Below, piece after piece: positions 17,752 to 25,465 of a DNA stretch of 64,000 nucleotides (the first letter of the stretch is position 1; the number at the start of each line of letters is the position of its first letter). A model generated the notes under the pieces. It was not told the DNA's origin, searched no databases, and saw only the letters and a list, made by a program, of their open reading frames with translations. A program made the position numbers and the translations under genes. This DNA is from JBALVT01 sp045110675 (lineage in GTDB: Bacteria; Pseudomonadota; Gammaproteobacteria; Pseudomonadales; Halieaceae). The stretch is from contig JBGCGJ010000004.1 of NCBI GenBank assembly GCA_045110675.1, positions 31,639-95,638 of the forward strand, given 5' to 3'.

Positions 17752-18630
17752 ATGTCCTTGGAACTGTTCGAACAACATCGATCAAAGCTTTTTGGCATTG
17801 CTTATCGCATGCTGGGATCGGTGTCAGAGGCTGAAGATGTGGTGCAGGAAGCTTTTTTGCGTTGGTATCAAATGGAGGATCAGGAAGCCATCGCAAACCT
17901 CGAAGCTTATCTTGTCACGGTGGCCACCCGGCTGTGTCTCGACTACCTTAAGTCGGCCAAGGTGCGCCGAGAGTGTTATGTGGGCCCGTGGCTACCGGAG
18001 CCACTTATCAGCGAAGCTGCGGCGGGACCTGAGGCGCACAAGGAGTTGGCAGACACTCTGTCCTTTGCGTTTATGATGTTACTTGAGAGATTGAATCCCA
18101 TGGAACGAGCGGTTTACATCTTGCGAGAAGCATTTGATTTTCGACACGAAGAAATAGCGCAAATTTTGGACCGCGAGCCGACTCACAGTCGCCAGCTTAG
18201 TCGACGAGCGAAAAAAAGCCTGGGACAACCCGGTAAACGTTTTGAATATAGCGACGCCGATCAGGAACGTTTGTTTTCGCGATTTGTAGAGGCTTCTGTC
18301 GGTGGAGATTTGAAACCGCTTTTTGATTTGCTCGCCGATGACATCACCTTGTATTCCGATGGAGGTGGAAAAGTGCTGGCGGCACTGCGGCCACTGCGGG
18401 GAAAGGAGCGTATTATTCGGTTTCTCAACCGTGCACTGCCACAGCAAGAATCAGATGCCAGTTTGGAGTTATGTCACGTTAACCGCCAGCCAGCGCTACG
18501 GATCTGTCTTGATGGTAGCGTTGTCGGAATTGTTACCCTCCATTTTGTTCAAGGTAAACTGCAACAAATCTTTGTTGTAAAAAACCCTGACAAGCTGGTA
18601 AACACTGAAACTCAACACTCCATAAAATGA
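17752..18630 (+). CDS. ECF41-group RNA polymerase sigma factor with SnoaL-like C-terminal domain
   Basis: A 292-residue extracytoplasmic-function sigma factor. Region sigma-2 (KLFGIAYRMLGSVSEAEDVV) and sigma-4 (MERAVYILREAFDFRHEEIA) are followed by a SnoaL_2-like domain of ~100 residues. All three diagnostic ECF41 motifs are present: WLPEP in the linker, DGGGKV in the C-terminal domain and NPDKL at the end. ECF41 proteins lack a separate anti-sigma factor; the fused domain controls activity. The ATG at 17752 was preferred to the longer frame opening (17689), which would overlap the upstream gene. A cognate-type promoter lies upstream at 16942. Confidence 0.93.
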   Translation: MSLELFEQHRSKLFGIAYRMLGSVSEAEDVVQEAFLRWYQMEDQEAIANLEAYLVTVATRLCLDYLKSAKVRRECYVGPWLPEPLISEAAAGPEAHKELADTLSFAFMMLLERLNPMERAVYILREAFDFRHEEIAQILDREPTHSRQLSRRAKKSLGQPGKRFEYSDADQERLFSRFVEASVGGDLKPLFDLLADDITLYSDGGGKVLAALRPLRGKERIIRFLNRALPQQESDASLELCHVNRQPALRICLDGSVVGIVTLHFVQGKLQQIFVVKNPDKLVNTETQHSIK

Positions 18631-18639
18631 GAAGACTTA

Positions 18640-18878
18640 TTTGATGGCTAACATTTCGATTTTTTTGGTGCTTTAATATTTGGGGTACTGGGAAGCGTTC
18701 ACTTAGCCTAGCTCACTTTGGTCTTATTCAGGGATCCGTTTGGTTTTCCACTCTGCCGGTGTTGGTTGGCTTTTCCTATCTGATGCTTGCAAAAAAGTAC
18801 TGGTTTAAAGTTCCCTTTGTCGGCATCCTACTGGCAACCGCTTGCTTTGCAAGCGCTGCGATTTTACTCAACACATAG
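18640..18878 (+). pseudogene. Frameshifted remnant of a small membrane protein
   Basis: Three frames must be joined to read it: an ATG-led MANISIF, then FGALIFGVLGSVHLA, then from about 18708 a long hydrophobic stretch ending in AKKYWFKVPFVGILLATACF and stop at 18878. The first shift falls at a run of seven T. The pieces resemble the two ends of a ~130-residue, four-helix bacterial membrane protein whose middle has been lost. It follows the ECF41 gene at 10 bp, so it may once have belonged to that operon. Confidence 0.6.
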
Positions 18879-18918
18879 CGCGCAGCGTTATCTGAGAAAG
18901 ATTATTGGAGATATAGTC

Positions 18919-19026
18919 GTGGTGCTACCAACGCTCTCTGGTTCCTGTCACCGCGGTGCAGTAACGTTCGAAATAGACGCAGCTTTGGAACAACTCAACA
19001 CCTGGAGTATTGAAAATCATGAGTAA
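18919..19026 (+). pseudogene. N-terminal fragment of a GFA-domain protein
   Basis: A 35-codon frame with GTG start and GGAG 8 nt upstream. It reads LSGSCHRGAVTFEIDAALEQ, close to the opening of glutathione-dependent formaldehyde-activating (GFA, DUF636) proteins, GSCHCGAVxFE. The second zinc Cys is replaced by Arg and the rest of the domain is missing. It overlaps the start of the following SDR gene and looks like a dead fragment, although translation to couple the SDR is possible. Confidence 0.5.
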
Positions 19027-19816
19027 CGAAATCGCAGTAATAACAGGCGCCTCCTCCGGCATTGGCGAAGCTCTGGCTAAAAACTTCGCTCGCAACGACT
19101 ATGATCTGGTATTGGTGGCGCGCAGCGAGGACAAACTGGAAAGTTTGGCAAGCCAGCTTGAGCGCGAAACCGAGGCACAAATTTGGGTTGAGCCCGCCGA
19201 TTTGTCACGCCGAGGCGCCCCGAAAAAACTGGCTGCGAGACTGGCGAAACGCGGCATCGACGTCGATATTTTGGTCAACTGTGCGGGTGTTCTCGAGCAC
19301 GGCAGTTTCGTTGATTTGTCGGGCAGTTCACAACAGAACATGATTGATCTGAACATCAGCGGCCTCACTCGTATGTTGACCCACTTTCTGCCGCCGATGA
19401 TCGAACGAGGTAGTGGTCGTGTACTCAATGTGGCGTCCATCGCGGCATTTCAGCCCATACCCAGTCTGGCAACCTATGCGGCGACAAAAGCCTATGTGCT
19501 CTCGCTGTCAGAGTCGCTTGCAGAGGAGCTTTCTGGAACCGGTGTATCGGTTACCGCCTTGTGTCCGGGAGTGACTGCCACCAATATGGTTTCCAGTGCG
19601 CAAGAAAAGAGCGGAGGGTTGAAGATTCCCGGCTTTATTATAGGCGATGTTGAAGACGTTGCTGCACAGGGTTATCGGGCGTGTATTAAGGGCGATGCGA
19701 TTTGTGTTCCCGGCGCCGTCAATTTGGCGGCAACGGTCACCGGCAGGGCTACACCGAAATGGTTGCTGCGCAGAATCTCTGGTGTGATGGGGCGCTATAC
19801 TTTAAAGGGCCAGTAA
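19019..19816 (+). CDS. Short-chain dehydrogenase/reductase
   Basis: Classical SDR of 265 residues. It has the NAD(P)-binding TGASSGIGEAL, the NCAG motif (ILVNCAGVLEHG), catalytic Ser in NVASIAAF, and the YAATK Tyr-Lys pair. Arg in the first helix turn region (VARSEDK) suggests NADPH use. The ATG at 19019 is preferred to a TTG at 19010 because GGAG at 19004-19007 is spaced 11 nt from it. It lies behind the ECF41 gene and two gene remnants; oxidoreductases are common ECF41 partners, so it may be in the same regulon. Substrate unknown. Confidence 0.85.
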   Translation: MSNEIAVITGASSGIGEALAKNFARNDYDLVLVARSEDKLESLASQLERETEAQIWVEPADLSRRGAPKKLAARLAKRGIDVDILVNCAGVLEHGSFVDLSGSSQQNMIDLNISGLTRMLTHFLPPMIERGSGRVLNVASIAAFQPIPSLATYAATKAYVLSLSESLAEELSGTGVSVTALCPGVTATNMVSSAQEKSGGLKIPGFIIGDVEDVAAQGYRACIKGDAICVPGAVNLAATVTGRATPKWLLRRISGVMGRYTLKGQ

Positions 19817-19840
19817 CTGATAACTTGCGGGCGGGTGTAA

Positions 19841-20791
19841 CTACTCTTCCTCGAAGTCCTGCCATATTATCGCTTGATCCAATTCTTCAAAATAGGTATC
19901 GATAGTCCTTGCGGGCGCTTTAATCGCGAAGGGTGGCTTTAACACTTTTGAGTATTTCGCCGAATAGTTAAAATCATCATTTCCCAATGTCCCGAGCAGA
20001 TAAGAAAAACCGATGATAGCCATGCTCAAGCCGGCGGCTACGCGCCAGGTATTTTCCACATGGGTGGCGAGCGACAAATTAAAATGGAGCAAGGCGGTGA
20101 CAAAAACCAGTGCCAGGGCGTAGTTGGATGCTTTGGAAACAGACAGACTATTGGTCATGTATTCAAGATAGGTCGGTATCGGCGCCAGGAATATGAGCGC
20201 AAACAAGACCAGTGATGTGGCTAATAGTTGCAGGCTGAATTGCTGTTGATGGCGAAACAATCGCCCCATAATCGACCAAAACCCCGCCCAAATGATGATG
20301 ACCAGGCCTGCCATCAGTGCTGAGTAAACGTATTGCTCCCAGTTGTCGTCCACGGACAGCTGCACATAGTCGGAAAAACCGTCTAACAAAACTACAAACG
20401 CCAGTACGGTGAAGGCGATGAGCAACCCTGTCTTGCCCTGGTACATGGAGTTTGAAAGTAACAGTTTGCGGGTGTCCTCAACCTTGTGATCCGCGGCAAA
20501 TAGGTTCAGGCGAGTTCTGCCTATCGTGATTCGGTCACCGGATTGAATTCGAAAACGCTGTTCCCGTTTCACCTCACCATTGTGCGAGACCGCGTTCCCG
20601 GTTTCGATGACCTGAGCAAACCATTCACCCTCATCGCGTTCTATTCGCAGTTCGTGAGGCGCGACGTAGGGGTCTGTCAAAACTGCTTGGTTATCGAAAG
20701 CTCGGCCAACGGTGATCGGCTCACCGGTGCTGCGCACGAGTTCTGCGACACGTCCGTGCTTTACACCCAGCTGCAGTATTAGGGTTTCCAT
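19841..20791 (-). CDS. FHA-domain integral membrane protein
   Basis: A 316-residue protein with an N-terminal forkhead-associated domain (about residues 1-100; ITVGRAFDNQAVLTDPYV and HELRIERDEGEWF, then SHNG and IQSGDRITIGRTRL), which binds phosphothreonine peptides in other systems. After it come five hydrophobic helices (about 120-265) and a short acidic tail. The ATG overlaps the end of the upstream protease gene by 13 bp, so the two are translated together. It may sense phosphorylation and relay to the protease; no kinase gene is nearby. Confidence 0.8.
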   Translation of the reverse strand: METLILQLGVKHGRVAELVRSTGEPITVGRAFDNQAVLTDPYVAPHELRIERDEGEWFAQVIETGNAVSHNGEVKREQRFRIQSGDRITIGRTRLNLFAADHKVEDTRKLLLSNSMYQGKTGLLIAFTVLAFVVLLDGFSDYVQLSVDDNWEQYVYSALMAGLVIIIWAGFWSIMGRLFRHQQQFSLQLLATSLVLFALIFLAPIPTYLEYMTNSLSVSKASNYALALVFVTALLHFNLSLATHVENTWRVAAGLSMAIIGFSYLLGTLGNDDFNYSAKYSKVLKPPFAIKAPARTIDTYFEELDQAIIWQDFEEE

Positions 20792-22080
20792 TGCACAGAC
20801 TCCATTACTTTGCGAAACAAGGCGAGCGCATTGTCCCGGCTGATCATGCTGGCACCGGTCTTGATGACGGCGGCGCGATCGTTGCTATCTACTGAGCCCA
20901 TGAGAAACATCGCGTCGAACAGACCCTCATAATCCTTGTAAGCTCTGAAGCAGCTAGATGCCTTCCATTCGTGCCCGGATACGGAAACGAAATTGGTGTA
21001 GCAGCTAAACTGCGACACGTCTTCCTCGTCATAGGCGTTATAGAGGCCGCGGTGGTTGAAGCGGGTTTCCACTACGGTGTAAAACTGCAAGCGGTTGAGT
21101 TCTTCTGTGCTCAACCATTCGGCGTCGTAGGTAAAGCCTCCGGCTGAGACGCTACCCTTGATGAAAATAGCGTCCTGAGAGCTGCAATGTTTATGGGCTG
21201 ATTTGTACTTTTTCTCTTTCCTTTCCGGGCTGTGGCCCCAGCATTTTAAGGCTTCATTGAGTTCTCCCGGCAGATTAAGTTCGCCCAAGGGCTCTAGCTC
21301 GAAATCGTCTTCCAGTAGTGTTTGGTAAAACTGTTGCTGATCTTCATATAATGCATCGCGGATGAATGCCTGGGCATCCGAAATCTCCTGATCGGGCTCG
21401 GTTGTCTCGAGGAGAATCGCCAGTTGATCGACAGGTACCAGAAAACTGATCTGTTCACCGCCGGTTGAGACATTGATGCCGATTACGTTTCCGCCATCGT
21501 CAATCGCCGGTCCGCCACTCATACCCGGATTGAGAGATCCAGAAAACAGTAATTTCTGGTAACGCGAGGTCTTTATCAAGCCATTATAGGTGCCCTCGAC
21601 AATTGTCATGCCCAGATCGTGTGGATTGCCAACAGAGTAAATTCGATCCCCCTTGTCCAGGGCGCCTAGATTCAATGCAAAAAATTCTTCGGACAGTTTG
21701 TCTGAATGAATCATCGCCAGGTCATGGATAACATCGAAGTTAATTAGCCGGGCGGTTTCGATATCGCCATCATCCTTGACGATCTCCAAGCGGTACTTTT
21801 CGGGCTCATGAATATAGGCGGATACCACATGAAAATTGGTAGCGATCAGTCCTTCAGCGCTGACCTGAAAGCCTGAGCCCAGGCTGAACTTATCTCCGGA
21901 GGCCACATCGATAACCCGAATTTGAAACACGCGTTGTTTCAGGTCTTCAAACAGTGATTTAGCGGTGCTTTGAGCGGCTACTGGCGTAGCCGCGAAAATC
22001 AGTAGTAGCAATAAGACCGTATGAAACGCCGAGCTCGATCGAAGATGGTGGTGCGTTACAGAAAAACTATGAAATCCCAA
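20779..22080 (-). CDS. Secreted trypsin-like serine protease (HtrA-like, no PDZ seen)
   Basis: A ~433-residue exported protease. Signal peptide ends ATPVAAQS. The chymotrypsin-fold triad is visible: His in LIATNFHVVSAY, Asp in FDVIHDLAMIHS, Ser in NPGMSGGPAID. After the protease (about residues 60-240) comes a ~190-residue C-terminal region with several Cys and no PDZ motif that I recognise. The frame opens upstream to 22245 inside the preceding gene; I chose TTG at 22080 because AAGGAG lies 10 nt upstream and it gives a normal signal peptide. Operon: DUF1223 gene, this protease, FHA protein. Confidence 0.82.
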   Translation of the reverse strand: MGFHSFSVTHHHLRSSSAFHTVLLLLLIFAATPVAAQSTAKSLFEDLKQRVFQIRVIDVASGDKFSLGSGFQVSAEGLIATNFHVVSAYIHEPEKYRLEIVKDDGDIETARLINFDVIHDLAMIHSDKLSEEFFALNLGALDKGDRIYSVGNPHDLGMTIVEGTYNGLIKTSRYQKLLFSGSLNPGMSGGPAIDDGGNVIGINVSTGGEQISFLVPVDQLAILLETTEPDQEISDAQAFIRDALYEDQQQFYQTLLEDDFELEPLGELNLPGELNEALKCWGHSPERKEKKYKSAHKHCSSQDAIFIKGSVSAGGFTYDAEWLSTEELNRLQFYTVVETRFNHRGLYNAYDEEDVSQFSCYTNFVSVSGHEWKASSCFRAYKDYEGLFDAMFLMGSVDSNDRAAVIKTGASMISRDNALALFRKVMESVQWKP

Positions 22081-22184
22081 AAGCTGACGTCTCCTTGACT
22101 GGGCTAAATCCTGAGGATGGATCGCCTGCTGTAAGCCTTTGATTGTATGATTGATTCTACTGCGATGCCAGTTCCAAAAACCTG

Positions 22185-22928
22185 TTAGGGGAGGAAGCCA
22201 CCCACCGCCTGTATTGGTTGTTGTTTTCCAGGGCTGTTTACCCACGCTACCACACCATACTGCCGAGCTTCTTCTCCCGGCGTGGGCAAGGCGAATTGCG
22301 TGGAATACCCGCCCTCGCGCTGAGTCACTTTCACTTGGCGCATTCCGAGCACGACAAAATCATGAGGTAAGCTTTTTCCTCTATTTTCACCCGCTCTGAC
22401 GTGTGTTTCCAAATCGAAGCCCAGAAGTGCGAGATTGACCTGCAATTTCCTTTTGGCACTGGCAGTGGGTGCGAATTCTACGCGCGCATCTCCGCCGTTC
22501 ACCTCAAGTCGTAAGATACCGGGAGCATCTCCTGCGGGGAATTTGACCTCGCGGCTGCTGTACCACTTTCGCCACTCGGCCCCGTTGTATACAAAGCCGG
22601 GCGTATAAACAGCTCTGAGAGATTGTTCCTTGGCGTATTGACGCTGTCTTTTCGCGTAGTTCGGGGAGGCAAAGCGATCTTTCCAGCCTATATAGTCCCA
22701 GTAATCAACATGCAGAGCGATAGGGATAAAGTCTGACCACACGCCCCGGTGAGTTTTCAGTTGGGACAACCATTCATCCGCAGGAGGGCAACTACTGCAG
22801 CCCTCGGAGGTATACAACTCGAGCAGCCCGACTTGTTCTATTGAGCTTTCGAATGTCACCGATTCAGCAACAACATGGGGTATTTGGAAAACGAGAATTG
22901 TGGTGAGGGCTAATAAGGTCTTTTTCAT
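22185..22928 (-). CDS. DUF1223 secreted thioredoxin-like protein
   Basis: A 247-residue exported protein with a cleavable signal (ending HVVAES) and the DUF1223 hallmark LYTSEGCSSCPPADEWL, a thioredoxin-fold CxxC near the N-terminus, followed by HVDYWDYIGWKDRFA and RQRQYAKEQ. DUF1223 is a family of periplasmic disulfide proteins of unknown substrate. It is first gene of the minus-strand operon with the protease and FHA genes, and diverges from the bufferin operon across a 261-bp intergenic region. A role in keeping bufferin cysteines reduced is possible but unproven. Confidence 0.85.
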   Translation of the reverse strand: MKKTLLALTTILVFQIPHVVAESVTFESSIEQVGLLELYTSEGCSSCPPADEWLSQLKTHRGVWSDFIPIALHVDYWDYIGWKDRFASPNYAKRQRQYAKEQSLRAVYTPGFVYNGAEWRKWYSSREVKFPAGDAPGILRLEVNGGDARVEFAPTASAKRKLQVNLALLGFDLETHVRAGENRGKSLPHDFVVLGMRQVKVTQREGGYSTQFALPTPGEEARQYGVVAWVNSPGKQQPIQAVGGFLP

Positions 22929-23189
22929 AGTAATTTAGAGTCCGGTTTGGCGATTAGTTCAATGCGATGGGAATAATGGCTCTGATTTTGGGACATTGGG
23001 AATATGTTCTCACGCAACCAGTCATGGCTTGTCTTACCCAGATTTAATTTTTTGGTCTATAACTAGTAAGTCCCTCAGGTGCGCAGAATTTGGTGTTTCC
23101 CCGAAAAAGATTCAGTGACCATTGAACTTTCATTGCGGCAGTCGCTCAAACCTGTGCGTTTCAACTATTTAACCAAAAGGTAATTAAAA

Positions 23190-23660
23190 ATGAGCACAAA
23201 GATTCAAAGCATGTTTTCCGGCGCAGCTATGGCAGTGGCAGTCGCAAGTCTGGCAGCGTGTGCAGGTACGTCAGACACGTCTAGCGTTGCGGCTGCAGCA
23301 GCATCGGCCGGCAGCACTGACTTGGTTCATTGTTATGGGGCCAACGTCTGCAAGGGCCACAACGACTGTAAAACTGCCGATAATGCCTGTGGCGGTCATG
23401 CGAGCTGCAAGGGTACCGGTTTTGTTGCGATGCCTTCTAAAGCCTGTGGTGATGTTGGCGGAGAAATCAAAGACAAGTGGGTCGGGAGCATTGCCTCAGC
23501 GGAACTGGTTCACTGCTACGGAGTCAATGTCTGCAAAGGGCATAACGATTGCAAAACTGCTGACAACGCCTGTGGCGGTCATGCTAGCTGCAAAGGAACG
23601 GGCTTCGTTGCAACTCCCGCTAAAGCCTGCGCTGACATCGGTGGTAAAGTAGGCGCCTAA
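23190..23660 (+). CDS. Bufferin-type RiPP precursor (BufA2-like) with two tandem core domains
   Basis: Precursor of a ribosomally made, post-translationally modified copper-binding peptide. The 156-residue product has an N-terminal signal with a lipobox-like LAAC (Cys24), a short Ala/Ser linker and then two near-identical ~47-residue modules (45-91 and 106-152), each with six Cys in the pattern HCYGxNVCKGHNDCKTADNA-CGG-SCKG. Typical family members have one such module. The core cysteines are expected substrates of the MNIO enzyme encoded next. ATG at 23190 has AAAAGG 9 nt upstream. In known systems bufferins protect the periplasm from copper or other thiophilic metals; that role here is by family. 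Confidence 0.85.
   Translation: MSTKIQSMFSGAAMAVAVASLAACAGTSDTSSVAAAAASAGSTDLVHCYGANVCKGHNDCKTADNACGGHASCKGTGFVAMPSKACGDVGGEIKDKWVGSIASAELVHCYGVNVCKGHNDCKTADNACGGHASCKGTGFVATPAKACADIGGKVGA
23322..23645 (+). repeat. Intragenic tandem duplication of the bufferin core, 183-bp period
   Basis: Codons 45-91 (23322-23462) and 106-152 (23505-23645) encode almost the same peptide with five substitutions, but third codon positions differ at many sites. That pattern indicates an old duplication kept by selection on the protein, not a recent copy or an assembly error. Confidence 0.9.
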
Positions 23661-23683
23661 ACCGCTAGGTTTATCGCTCGATC

Positions 23684-23720
23684 ATAAAGCATCTGCGCTT
23701 ACTCGCGCAGGTGCTTTATG
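23684..23720 (+). promoter_or_regulatory. Strong intercistronic hairpin covering the Shine-Dalgarno and start of the MNIO gene
   Basis: Bases 23684-23699 pair with 23705-23720 in a 16-bp stem (one G-T pair) with a 5-nt loop. The 3' arm contains AGG (23709-23711) and the ATG (23718-23720) of the next gene. Only a short T-poor stretch follows, so it is likely to limit translation of the enzyme, or stop part of the transcripts, keeping precursor in excess of enzyme. Confidence 0.75.
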
Positions 23721-24653
23721 CCTTTTAAGGAACAGGACTTAGGAATCGCGCAAGTGACTGCAGCAATTACAGCCCCCGCGCTTGGATTTGGGCTGGGCCT
23801 TCGAACCGACCATTTTGATCATGTATTAAACAACCAGCCAGCAGTCGATTGGTTTGAAGTGCTCTCAGAAAATTTTATGGTGGCTGGGGGTAAGCCTCGC
23901 TATTATCTGGAAGCGATTGCGGAGCGGTATCCAGTGGTCATGCATGGTGTATCAATGTCGATTGGCAGCACCGATCCAATGTCGATCGAATATCTTACCG
24001 CCTTAAAAAAACTTGCCAATGATATCCAACCACAATGGATATCAGACCATATCTGTTGGACCTCAATACACGGCGTTAACAGCCATGATTTACTGCCGCT
24101 TCCCTATACCGAAGAAACTATTGAACACGTCAGCACCCGGGTACGCCAGGTGCAGGATTTTCTGGGCCGGCGAATTTTGTTAGAAAATGTCTCCAGTTAT
24201 TTGTCTTATAAAGATTCCACCATGGACGAGTGGACTTTTCTCAATGAGGTGGCCAGGCGTTCGGATTCACTCATTTTATTGGATATAAACAACATTTATG
24301 TCAGTGCGCGAAACCACCATTTCGACCCTATGGAGTACTTGGCGAAAATTGATACTGACCGAGTTCAGCAGTTTCACTTGGCGGGGCACTCGGATTTCGG
24401 GGACTATGTCATTGACACTCACGATCACGATGTACCCGATAGCGTCTGGGATCTATACCGACATGCGCTCGAACGCTTTGGCGCTGTAAGCACTATGGTA
24501 GAGCGAGACGCGAATATCCCGCCCTTTACGGAACTTGAAGAAGAGCTTGCTTGCGCCGGGCGCATAGCGCTGGAAACGATTGAAGATCTCCAGCGGAGGC
24601 TGCCTGATTCCGCGTTGCTTCGAGCCACTCAAATCGCCGGGGTTTCGAAGTGA
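23718..24653 (+). CDS. bufB: MNIO-family (DUF692) bufferin maturase BufB
   Basis: Multinuclear non-haem iron oxidase of 311 residues (family about 280-310) with a TIM-barrel fold. Clustered metal ligands are visible: VVMHGVSMSIG, WISDHICW, LLENVSSY, LLDINNIY, FHLAGHSDF, DTHDHDVPD and VERDANIPPF. Such enzymes convert precursor Cys residues into oxazolone/thioamide or thiooxazole rings with O2. It follows the precursor gene and overlaps its partner protein gene by 4 bp. The ATG at 23718 lies inside a hairpin; a GTG at 23754 with AGGA upstream is an alternative start that would keep the conserved PALGFGLGLR. Confidence 0.92.
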   Translation: MPFKEQDLGIAQVTAAITAPALGFGLGLRTDHFDHVLNNQPAVDWFEVLSENFMVAGGKPRYYLEAIAERYPVVMHGVSMSIGSTDPMSIEYLTALKKLANDIQPQWISDHICWTSIHGVNSHDLLPLPYTEETIEHVSTRVRQVQDFLGRRILLENVSSYLSYKDSTMDEWTFLNEVARRSDSLILLDINNIYVSARNHHFDPMEYLAKIDTDRVQQFHLAGHSDFGDYVIDTHDHDVPDSVWDLYRHALERFGAVSTMVERDANIPPFTELEEELACAGRIALETIEDLQRRLPDSALLRATQIAGVSK

Positions 24654-25465
24654 ATCTGCGAGATACCCAGTCTCTTTTTATGGAATATTTGTTGGCCGCC
24701 AACAACGAAAGTGAATCCGCCAATTTGGAAGACAAGTCTGCCGACTTCGCACAGCTTATCGCCGACCAGGCAGGTATTGGTGTCGACAAACGAATGGCTA
24801 TTTACTCCAGTGCCTATCGCCTGCGACTGATAGAAACTATCGATACCGATCATGAAATACTCGGGCTTTATCTCGGCGATGATTTGTTCGACAAAATGGT
24901 CAGTGAATATATTGCTGCGAATCCATCGAGTTTTCATTCTCTCAGGCTTTTTTGCGATGCGCTGCCGGATTTCTTGCACCAGGATAACTTCTTTGGTCAG
25001 TATCCGATTATTTCCGATCTCGCCAGTTTTGAGCGCAGGCTTTTGAACGCCTTTGACGCCCAGGAGAGCGATAGAGCATCATTCAGTGATTTGCAGGCGG
25101 TTGAACCAGAACTCTGGCCGGGCATTCAGTTTCGTTTTCATCCCAGTTTGCAAATTTTCCGCTGCGACAGTAATGCGGTTGAAAGCTGGCAGGCGTTAAA
25201 ACAGCAACAAGCACCACCTGAACCGGACTACTCGGGGCAGCGCGCCTGGATGTTGTGGCGCGGCCCCGATCGAGTCAGTGAGTTTATTTCTCTGGCGCCG
25301 TTCCAGCTGGCTCTGGTGGAGGGGTTTTTAAAAGGCAACAACTTTGCACAGCAGTGTGAGCAGATGTTGCAGTGGTTTGATCAGGAGCAGGCCGCCACTG
25401 AAGTGTTACAGGCCATGCAGGCCTGGTTCCAGTTGGGTATTGTAAGGTCCATCGTCAGGCCCTAG
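24650..25465 (+). CDS. bufC: DUF2063 partner protein of the MNIO enzyme, BufC
   Basis: Accessory protein of 271 residues that binds the MNIO enzyme and presents the precursor. The DUF2063 N-terminal helical domain is seen in DTQSLFMEYLLA and in KRMAIYSSAYRLRLIETI with the TDHEILGLYLGDDLFDKMV stretch, followed by a C-terminal domain similar to MbnC. GTG start at 24650 overlaps the bufB stop (GTGA), so the two proteins are made together. No DoxX-type bufD follows. The 3' end overlaps the convergent SDR gene by 11 bp. Confidence 0.9.
   Translation: MNLRDTQSLFMEYLLAANNESESANLEDKSADFAQLIADQAGIGVDKRMAIYSSAYRLRLIETIDTDHEILGLYLGDDLFDKMVSEYIAANPSSFHSLRLFCDALPDFLHQDNFFGQYPIISDLASFERRLLNAFDAQESDRASFSDLQAVEPELWPGIQFRFHPSLQIFRCDSNAVESWQALKQQQAPPEPDYSGQRAWMLWRGPDRVSEFISLAPFQLALVEGFLKGNNFAQQCEQMLQWFDQEQAATEVLQAMQAWFQLGIVRSIVRP

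Noticed and set aside
22081..22245. Longer protease reading frame starting at the ATG at 22245
   Set aside because: It would begin inside the end of the DUF1223 gene and gives an implausible N-terminus; TTG at 22080 has AAGGAG 10 nt upstream and yields a normal signal peptide.
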